A stretch of 64,000 bases of DNA from assembly GCA_030374805.1 (NCBI GenBank), contig JARGSG010000019.1:744001-808000 (forward strand), in the 5' to 3' direction. Of the stretch, positions 24,501 through 31,500 are shown piece by piece (within the stretch, counting starts at the first letter, position 1; each line of letters opens with the position of its first letter). Below the pieces are notes generated by a model. That model was given only the letters and a program-made list of their open reading frames with translations, was not told where the DNA came from and searched no databases. Source of the DNA: Gracilaria gracilis (Eukaryota; Rhodophyta; Florideophyceae; Gracilariales; Gracilariaceae). The position numbers and the translations under genes are program-made.

Positions 24501-24622
24501 AGAACTCGTCGGTGGCGGCGCCGATAGCGGCGGCGCGCGGGCGCAAGCTGTACGCGGCGGCGCTAACGGGCGCGCCGTACGAGCTGGACGTGGACGGGCA
24601 GCCGCGTGCGGCCGAGCTATGA
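21593..24622 (+). CDS. four-KH-domain RNA-binding protein (FUBP/KSRP- or vigilin-like)
   Basis: A single-exon gene of 1,009 aa from the ATG at 21593 (context CACCATGCC, after a pyrimidine-rich leader). An in-frame ATG at 21464 would add 43 residues and is less likely. Four KH domains bind single-stranded RNA or DNA, each with its GXXG loop: GKRG (about residue 97), GHGG (about 245), GRNG (about 627) and GKKG (about 880). The linkers are low complexity: Ser/Pro at the N-terminus, Gln/His/Pro between KH2 and KH3, an alanine run, and acidic runs before KH2 and near the C-terminus. The architecture resembles FUBP/KSRP or poly(C)-binding proteins, which act in mRNA splicing, stability and translation; orthology cannot be fixed by eye. 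It converges on the PH-kinase gene with 21 bp between stop codons, so their 3' UTRs must overlap. Confidence 0.9.
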   Translation: MPSSVTSPSSSSTPPSPSPPSSPKPKQQQQQHQQHSPPPSSQQPQLPSASLRRPQPPPRNTPTQSSPSAPPTTQQAQQPPAQSYKLTISVPRDAVGFIIGKRGETVRNMMARSHAHIYVDRDDNSPNAPERLFHIQGTQRAIATARALIKEKVYAVLHGKPHARIRNASVLFPITAQQQQQLAQQTSQQPHQQHQPPPPPQFSQPQLSQQLPQPQQQDDDDDDDLPPPLEMWIPRSCVGMIIGHGGQVINEMQEKARATIVVHNNKMDTTTGSKLLTISGGEAEKQHAKQLIEQVLARAGTRAASYPHHQHSHSQRAPFFAPPPPSPHPQAPPWTFHPPPHFPMHPRQSVDFVNMQPFATWIPPLPMPHTVHPMLPQHAAAAAAAAAAVGRTAPMQAPHAAAASLHPQQLQMMQSSRNHHMQPHAPLHHPSMHHPHMQQMPSIESSLPQQHLSHPVLQPSQMLMQSAQSEPQQHQLHPLQLQQFQQQQQQQLHQAAQPPPISSQLTPHSLPYPSPEQQEQQPSSPQPQLSLPPEQQISSPQAQQASPSIVQQPMYAPTPSQIPPHLNPMYQQQLQASPQASWASSQVPYTHPSQLGISYERAGLLAASNPMFKASAKTVRVPSSCVGLVIGRNGETIRELQQRSGAQIKMSASRDANGEDGDRVMHISGTAAAVEIAHTMINELVNKALSTVPKDEVEASDEASGEASGSAGAGEQQQASTPDVETPHDAQPGSEGEAQRETGDSVTGSTVASAAASSSLKADGRRTTAEVEDGDIEGCGESGGCGESENGCDAADRNGQRLVEGDTLGFGRMSVSDVLHGVEYGRMEVGEVGLEGNSELHSDGTGGPVKRADRAYANSNNNNKVWTEMKISPSKVGLIIGKKGATIRVLENKSGARIWVSKKTEAGGEEQARTVSIRGRRAGVEAARRLIQSRIGPPYNGVDDDEADGGGGAGAEDGGLLERMSELTVENSSVAAPIAAARGRKLYAAALTGAPYELDVDGQPRAAEL

Positions 24623-24643
24623 GCAATGCGCTGGCTGATTTAT

Positions 24644-26668
24644 TTATTGCTTGTCGGCTGGCGGCTTGCGGTCCAGCGACAGCCGCCCCATCATCATCTG
24701 CGCCATGTGCGCCACCTCGCGCGACCGTTGGCGCACGTGAGCGCCGCCGCCGCGCCGCGTCACCGCCGGCATCGCGCTGCCCGCTGCGCGATCCGCGCCG
24801 CCCCCCCCGCGCCGCGACGACCCCGCGTCGCCTTCCTCGCGGCTGCGCTCGTGCGCCTGCTTGCGTCGGTCTACCATCGCGTTCACATCGTCCGCGTCCG
24901 CGTTGTCCATGTCCATCAACTGCCGTGTGGCGCAGTCGCCGTTCGCCAGCGCCTTCATGCGGAATACCGCCACGAACGCCTTCGCCGTCACGATCAGCCG
25001 CCGTCGGTAAGGCAGCGCCAGCGATAGCTGCCGCTGCATGAACGGCGAGTTGAGGATGTGCCGCATGCGCGCCGGGTTATCGCTCGCCACGCGCTGCAGC
25101 CCGCGTTCGGCGATCTCGCGCACCGACTTGGTCACGCGCAGCCCCGGCTGAGCGCTCATGCTGTTCACGCTGCTGATGTGCTGCAGCCGCCCGCCCATCG
25201 ACACTGCGTGGTGTACCTGCCCCAGCGACGGTTGCTGCATGCCCAGCCGCCCCGTGGCACGCTCGCTACTCTCGCTGAGCTCGCCTACCGTGTTTTCGGA
25301 TGTGTTGCGGCTCAGGTTGGAGATAGAGCCCGACGATTGTTGTCGCCGCCGGCTCTCCGTGCTCGTGTTTGCCGGCGAGTCGCGGTCGCCAAACATCGGC
25401 CCCACCGCCGTGGGCGACGTCGGACACGACGTGTTAATTGAGCTAGGTCGCGACATATTGCTCTGTACAAACCATGAATGTTGCAATGCCGCCAGTGCGC
25501 TCACTCTTTTGTAAGGGTCCTCTTGTAGCATTTGTCGGATCAGCGCCTTTGCCTCCGCCGATATCTTCTTCCATGCGCCGCCTTCAAACGATACGCGCCC
25601 CCTCTTGATGTTCTCGAACATCTCACTGTCCGTGCGCCCTTGGAACGGCACCTCCCCGCTTAGCATTTCGTACAGCACCACGCCCGCAGACCACACGTCT
25701 GCAAGCGGTCCATACTTCTTGCGCCGACAGATTTCAATCGCCATGTACGGCGGGATACCGACCATGCTCGACAGCACGTCCATGTTCACGTGCTTATCGC
25801 TCACAAAGTTGGAGTAGCCAAAGTCGCCCAGTGCAATGGACATGGGGAACTTGGCGGCCGACAAAAAGATGTTGTGCGGCCGCACGTCGCGGTGCACAAT
25901 GTTCTTGGAGTGAATGTACTGCAGCGCGCTGAGCACTTGCTTCATGATGGCACGCGCGTACGACTCGCCCAGAAACTTCTTCTTGGCGAGCAGGTCGGCC
26001 AGCGTGCCGCCGCGCATGAACTCGAACACCAGATGGTCCTTCTCGACGGTAGAGAACATGTCGACGGCCTGCACCACGCACGCATGGCTGAGTACGCAAT
26101 TGACATGACGTTCGCGCCTGACGCATTCCTGCGCTTGCAGGTCGTGTGGGCGCTTCTTGATGACCTTGACGGCGAAGATCAGGGTCGGGTCCTCCACGGC
26201 GTAGGCGTGGTACACACGCGAATAAGCGCCCTCGGCCAACAGAGCGCCCAATGTATAATATCTTTCGAAGCAGTGATTGGACGCGAATAATAGGCTGGTC
26301 GCCCATGACATCATCTCCTCGTGCGAACCGAGGATGATGAGCAGCACCCTACGCCCAATGGTGAGGCGGAACGAGCGGCGGTTCTCCTTCTCGGTGAATT
26401 CGACGAGCGCGCCTACGACGTCGAACTCCTCCTCCGGCAGACGGTTCTCCGACTGGTGCAACGACAGCACCTCGCCGTGCAGCTTGGCGAAGCGGTGGTG
26501 CTTTCTGGAAAGGCGCGACGTCTTGATGGACATCCAGCCTGTCATGCGCACCGGGCGCGAGTTGCGAAACTCATTGGTGTCGTTGTTGACGGTGGTGGTG
26601 TTGTTAGAGGTACTGTTATCTGTTAGCGTGTTGGTAGAGGGGAACGAAGCCAGTTGAAGGCGAGACAT
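24644..26668 (-). CDS. PH-domain Ser/Thr protein kinase, about 674 aa
   Basis: The start is taken at MSRLQLASF (26668). The frame stays open upstream to an ATG at 27136, but that 156-residue extension is Arg/Pro/Ser low complexity and reads like leader. Residues about 40-130 form a PH domain (GWMSIKTSRLSRKHHRFAKL to MMSWATSLLFAS), expected to bind phosphoinositides or proteins at membranes. Residues about 135-400 form a kinase domain: glycine loop LAEGAYSRVY, VAIK-type lysine FAVKVIKK, catalytic loop HRDVRPHN, GDFGYS, and VWSAGVVLYEMLSGEVPFQG. The HRDVRPHN loop (usually HRDLKPEN) and GIPPYMAIE (usually GTPxYMAPE) are unusual but keep the catalytic Asp, Asn and DFG. A Ser-rich tail follows, ending in a conserved-looking basic block (PYRRRLIVTAKAFVAVFRM). 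It is CAMK/AGC-like; the exact family is uncertain. Confidence 0.9.
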   Translation of the reverse strand: MSRLQLASFPSTNTLTDNSTSNNTTTVNNDTNEFRNSRPVRMTGWMSIKTSRLSRKHHRFAKLHGEVLSLHQSENRLPEEEFDVVGALVEFTEKENRRSFRLTIGRRVLLIILGSHEEMMSWATSLLFASNHCFERYYTLGALLAEGAYSRVYHAYAVEDPTLIFAVKVIKKRPHDLQAQECVRRERHVNCVLSHACVVQAVDMFSTVEKDHLVFEFMRGGTLADLLAKKKFLGESYARAIMKQVLSALQYIHSKNIVHRDVRPHNIFLSAAKFPMSIALGDFGYSNFVSDKHVNMDVLSSMVGIPPYMAIEICRRKKYGPLADVWSAGVVLYEMLSGEVPFQGRTDSEMFENIKRGRVSFEGGAWKKISAEAKALIRQMLQEDPYKRVSALAALQHSWFVQSNMSRPSSINTSCPTSPTAVGPMFGDRDSPANTSTESRRRQQSSGSISNLSRNTSENTVGELSESSERATGRLGMQQPSLGQVHHAVSMGGRLQHISSVNSMSAQPGLRVTKSVREIAERGLQRVASDNPARMRHILNSPFMQRQLSLALPYRRRLIVTAKAFVAVFRMKALANGDCATRQLMDMDNADADDVNAMVDRRKQAHERSREEGDAGSSRRGGGGADRAAGSAMPAVTRRGGGAHVRQRSREVAHMAQMMMGRLSLDRKPPADKQ

Positions 26669-27136
26669 GATGGGCGCAACCGCGATAACAAGCAGCGCGC
26701 ACGGCACGAAGCGCCCATGAACGACGGGGCGCGTACGACTGGGCAATGGTGGCGCTGGCAGGCGCGCGAACGACGACGACGGGATAGCGCGAGACGGCGA
26801 CGGCGGTGAGACGCGGTGAGACGGCGACGTGCGCGCTGACGACGTGGCGTAGATGGGCGTAGCAAACGGCAGTTGGGGGGCGCAGATTGGCTTGGACAGC
26901 GGCAGAAGGCGGCGGTGCGAAGGCGGTTGTGACGGACTGCGCACTGTGTCAAGTTTAGATAGGCCAACAGCAGGTGCGCGCGGCAACTGCTGCTGCGACC
27001 AATGGCGCGCGCCACATAGCAATCGCGCTCCACGTGGACGTCCTCGCCGCTGCGGCGCGCCACTTGGTACACCAAGTGTACACCTGTACGTCAGCCGTTT
27101 CGCGTACGCCGCCCCGCTACGCTTTCTAGTGTACAC

Positions 27137-27715
27137 GTAGATGTTCGGTACTGTAACCTTTCACTTTCAACAGTTGCCGAGTGCGCACGAGTGCTCGAGC
27201 AGCTGACATCACTGCATCACTATGATGCACCGCAACCTCTATCTACCCTCCCCGCCTTCGCGCTCGCGCCAGGTATAGATATCTACTGTACGCCACCTGC
27301 AGCTCCATCTTGTTCCCGGAGCAATGCAACAATGGACCCATCTAACCATAGATATTTGGCTTCATTGTACACCTCATTGCCACGTTGACAGTGCCAAACT
27401 CTTTTTATGTAACCCCATACTCATGTATACATACTGCTGCCGACTCACCACCCCTCTCTCGCTCCATTGATCTGTAACTTCATGCGACGGGTTCCGTGAA
27501 CCCGTCGGGAACCCTTCGGGCACAATAATATTCAAGCAAACACCTGGCTTGTTTTGGAGATTGATCAGCTTGCAGTTGTCTGCACTGCACTTGTCACAAA
27601 TCCTACCTACCTAGCTAGACATGAGAGTTGCACTTCAGCTTTGTATCGATGGGTGCACTTCCTGCCCTCTCGACTTGCAGTCCTCATTCCTTCGAGGCAC
27701 CTCGTGCTTAGCTGG
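27137..27715. other. intergenic, contains a short perfect hairpin
   Basis: No gene is supported. The stretch includes a 9-bp perfect stem, GACGGGTTC at 27486-27494 and GAACCCGTC at 27498-27506, with a CGT loop, followed directly by GGGAACCCTTCGGG. It lies downstream (3') of the small basic-protein gene, so a terminator or RNA structure is possible but unproven. Confidence 0.4.
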
Positions 27716-28273
27716 TCAAAGTTCCTCGGCAGCTGGGGTGAAAAAGGTCGCCACATCTGCAACGCCTCTCGAGGCCTTTGTCTTTCGCTTTTTCTTCGGA
27801 GTCGGGCACTTGTTCAAACCATGTTTACTGACATTTGGAGCCCTGTGCGCAGCATTTGGCACCAGCTTTGATGATCCTTTCAACGCACGCATCTTGGCGC
27901 TGCTTGGCTGTGATGTGATGGACACCAAACGTTGAGGTGCGGATTCTATTTCGGCTACTACGCTATTGTCGCTGTCAGAGGGCATTTCCGGAATTATAGC
28001 CCCGGCAGAGCTCCCCTGTTCGACGGTATTACAGGATGGAAGGCTTGACGCCACCGCATCGTTTTGGAACGGTTTGCGTTCACTTTCGGAATTCCTTGAG
28101 TGTCTGTGCACTGTTTCATCACGAGGCATATCTCCTGGGACGGTATCTTGTGCGGAAAAGGGTAATCGTTCAGGACTCGAAGGCTGGTATTGTGCCCCAG
28201 CTCCAGGTAACCCAGAAGAATCAACCGTCTCAAGCTCTTTGACAGCTGTATCCTTCGAAACTCTCTGCTCCAT
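27716..28273 (-). CDS. small basic nuclear-type hypothetical protein, 185 aa
   Basis: An intact small gene of unknown family. The first 130 residues are Ser/Glu/Pro-rich and probably disordered. Near the C-terminus a classic basic nuclear localisation signal is visible (CPTPKKKRKTKASRG), followed by GVADVATFFTPAAEEL, whose aromatic pair loosely recalls a PCNA-binding motif but lacks the leading Gln. It diverges from the very large gene on the plus strand with only 258 bp between the two start codons, so the two probably share a promoter region. It could be a chance frame, but the bias toward protein-like composition and the NLS argue for a gene. Confidence 0.45.
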   Translation of the reverse strand: MEQRVSKDTAVKELETVDSSGLPGAGAQYQPSSPERLPFSAQDTVPGDMPRDETVHRHSRNSESERKPFQNDAVASSLPSCNTVEQGSSAGAIIPEMPSDSDNSVVAEIESAPQRLVSITSQPSSAKMRALKGSSKLVPNAAHRAPNVSKHGLNKCPTPKKKRKTKASRGVADVATFFTPAAEEL

Positions 28274-28531
28274 TTCATGATATCTCTTCTCCTTGTTTGC
28301 GAGACTGGCCCTTAGCAGTCCACGAGACTCGAAAAAATATGGAAATCAGGGTAATCGTACACGTGCACGTGACGTTTGGTGGTCAAACCGAGATCGCTCC
28401 AAAACCGCACCTCCGTCAAGATGTCCGTTCTCCGTTGCCTATCCTCTTTCACTCTTCTACTGACCGGTCTTCATGTGATCAAGTGACTCCATCTGCCTAA
28501 ACTTGCTTGGCTAGACAAGTTTGTAGACATC
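28274..28531. promoter_or_regulatory. putative bidirectional promoter region
   Basis: These 258 bp separate the divergent start codons of the small basic protein (-) and the very large gene (+). No TATA box is obvious. A GTACACGTGCACGTGAC stretch with two overlapping CACGTG E-box/G-box cores lies at about 28358-28374. The regulatory role is inferred from position only. Confidence 0.35.
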
Positions 28532-31500
28532 TTGTCTGCAGACGGAGCACGGTTAACACCACCGGAGGTAGAGGCCACCATGACAAATGCACCCAAGCAT
28601 GTAACTGCTGATCCTTCGTACGCGTTTTTCACCAAAGTTTGCGCTGCGTGCAACACTCCAGCAAGCTCAAGACCTCTTCAGGTTGTTAACTTAACAGTAT
28701 CCCAACTTTTATCAAGACAAAAGGTTAACACGACGCCACTGCCAAACCCCTTTGCCAATCAAACGCCGGGTCCAAAGCTACTTTGTACAGACTGTCACTC
28801 TTCGAAAAGAGGATGGAGTATAATAAGCAACGTCAAAGGTTACGGAAGCCAGTCTCGTTCTGCCCTATCGCGATGGAAAGCTCGAGCAAACAACAAAACA
28901 AAACAAAAATCACATCTGTGTTTTATTTGTGAGCACCTATCGACCATGGATAAAGAGAACAGATCCTCAAATGTAAGTGAAAACAAGAGAGCTCCAACGT
29001 TGAACCTGCAGCTCTTCCAGGTACTGCTTTACAGTCCTGAATCTCAAAGAGTGTTTTGTTTCGAGTTAAGCCGCAGGTCAGGAATGCATTTTGAAGATGC
29101 GCAACAACTTTTATTGGCAATCTCAGAGGCCCGATTGTGCTCATTACATCATAATCTTGCGAGGCATTCTATGCAAACCGCTAAAAGTCAGGACGTCTCT
29201 GAGAGAGGTACGAAGCATGGTACCTGTGTTTTCAGACACCATGGATGTTCTGAAACTAGTCGCACACTAAGACCGCTGCCAAACTTTTGTACCGAAACTC
29301 TTGAAGAGGCGGAGGAATATTTTGAATTCGCAGAAGGTGTGGAGAGCCTTTCCGCTTCATCTCTTTCAGTATTGGAAGTACCAGGGAAACAGGCTTGTGC
29401 CACCTGTCGTTTTATTTTAAGCAAGGGTTGCAGTGGGACGAGACCACAACATGACATTGCATTATTGAAGGATGCAGCAGACAGGTGTCTGGTAGATTGT
29501 ATCTCTTTCGCTCTCAATGTGACGTCAGAAGAATCTATATTCCTTCGTTATGTGGCTCGTGTCAAAGCCGAAGCGGATGCACTCAGAGCTTCTGTCGTTG
29601 CCACGCTACCAGAATTGCCCATATGTAGGCTTTTGCCAGTGACCAAAGTATATGCGTTGCGGCGAGTCCTCAGTACTTTCAGCTCTACGGGAATATCTGA
29701 TGTGACCAATAAGACAATCATATCGAGGATTGGCCCTGCACTGGCTTCACGAAGAATCCATTTGCACAATTTAACCCGAAAGTTTCGCTGCTACGCTGTT
29801 GACGATGCGCTCTCAGACACTGTCGTCAACTACATAAGCCTGTCAAGTCATGAAGAGATACAGCTTTTTGCGAATGAGAGAAGGAGATGTTTAACAGAGG
29901 TTTCTAAACGTTTTCTTAAGATGCAACCAAACTATCGTGGAGGAAAGTGGTCTCTTTCAACCGAAATCAAGGCTATTCCGGTTAAGTTATGGTCCGCTTT
30001 TGTTCTTGATATGGCCTCTGACAAGCAAATTGCTTGTTGGAGAATTTCAGCAGCAGTGAAGAACGCCGAATTATCAAGCGTCTTTCCTGTGAGCAATACA
30101 GATGACGCAATTTCAGGGAATGACTTTGACACTTTTTCCAATCATTCAGTGCAACCAAACAGTGAAAGTCGAAACCTTGCGAGGAGAGATTACATTCTCT
30201 GCATTCGTGTTCTTAAAGTTATTGAGCAGGTAGTGTACTCCCGATCGCGAGTTTCAGTCGGACCTTTGACAACCACTCTTTCTATTGCTGGTATGCTTGA
30301 GTCAACCGCTTCATGGACAAGTGTGCTCCATTCGTTGGGACTCGTGACTTCGTACGATACTACTGAGCGACTACGGCAAACCTTAGTGGCAGAGAGGGAG
30401 CAAGCATGCCACGGAGCGTTTGAGAATGTTTCTCAAGATAACAAGATATTTACGGTACAGATCGATAACTTCGATGTACTTCCCTTCCACAGCGTCAAGG
30501 CCGCTGGGAAGAGGTTGCCGATGATCAGCGGAACGGCAACGCAGTCCATAGTTCAGGACAGAAAAAAGAGAAGAATTCTCGGTACTAATGCAGGTGAAGT
30601 TGAGAATGCACCAGGACCTTTAAAGACCGATTGCAATTGGCTTGATCCACAGCAAGTATTGAGAACTCGTGCAGATTTTGTTTCGTCTTTACATTCGGAT
30701 AAAGATGAGAGTATCGTTAACGATTTTATCAGCGTCGCCTTTGGGATTGCGTTTCAAAACAGGGGACGGCTTTTCGGGACGTCAATGTACAAATCCCATT
30801 ACAAAAGAGGTGACTACACGAAGATGTATAAGCATCAAGGAATGAACTTCCGGTCCTTGATGTTGTCTTGCTTTAAGGAGCACGGGGGAATAAGCGCAGA
30901 TAATGCTGCGAAGAGCGACCAACAGGTACTGTTTGTCGATATAAGCAGAAGTAGTGCTGCCGATATACTCACCATACATGAAAAACTTGACCTCATCAGC
31001 AACTTGCTTCGACCAGGTGAGCCCGGAAGTCCCAGTTTCGTCATTGTATGTGGAGACCAGCCCACCTATCGTATGCTTGTAAAAATATGGCGTGGATCAT
31101 ATCTTGAAGCCAAACGGACAGAGTCGCAGCAGTCGGTATCTCAAAACGTCGGCATTCACAAGTGGCTTATACCCTTCCCAGGTTTTTTCCACATTGAGAA
31201 ACAAAGCCTCTATCCAATTTGCAAGGAGATGCTTGACGGTCTGGGAATCCAGGATTTTGCTCGTTGCTCTGGTCTCTCACATCGCCAGGTAGAAAACATC
31301 TTGCAGCATGGTCACGCTCGTAATAATCGTGCGCTGCTCTTCAATTTATGCGCGGGCATGTTGATTCACGTTTCTGATCTAGTGCAATCTGAGCACCCAG
31401 ACTTGAAGGAACATCTTGAAAACATTCTGAACGACCCCGATTTCCAGAGCTCAATGAGGAAGAAAATGGGTTCCAACCTTTTCCAGTGCACAAAAGATAC

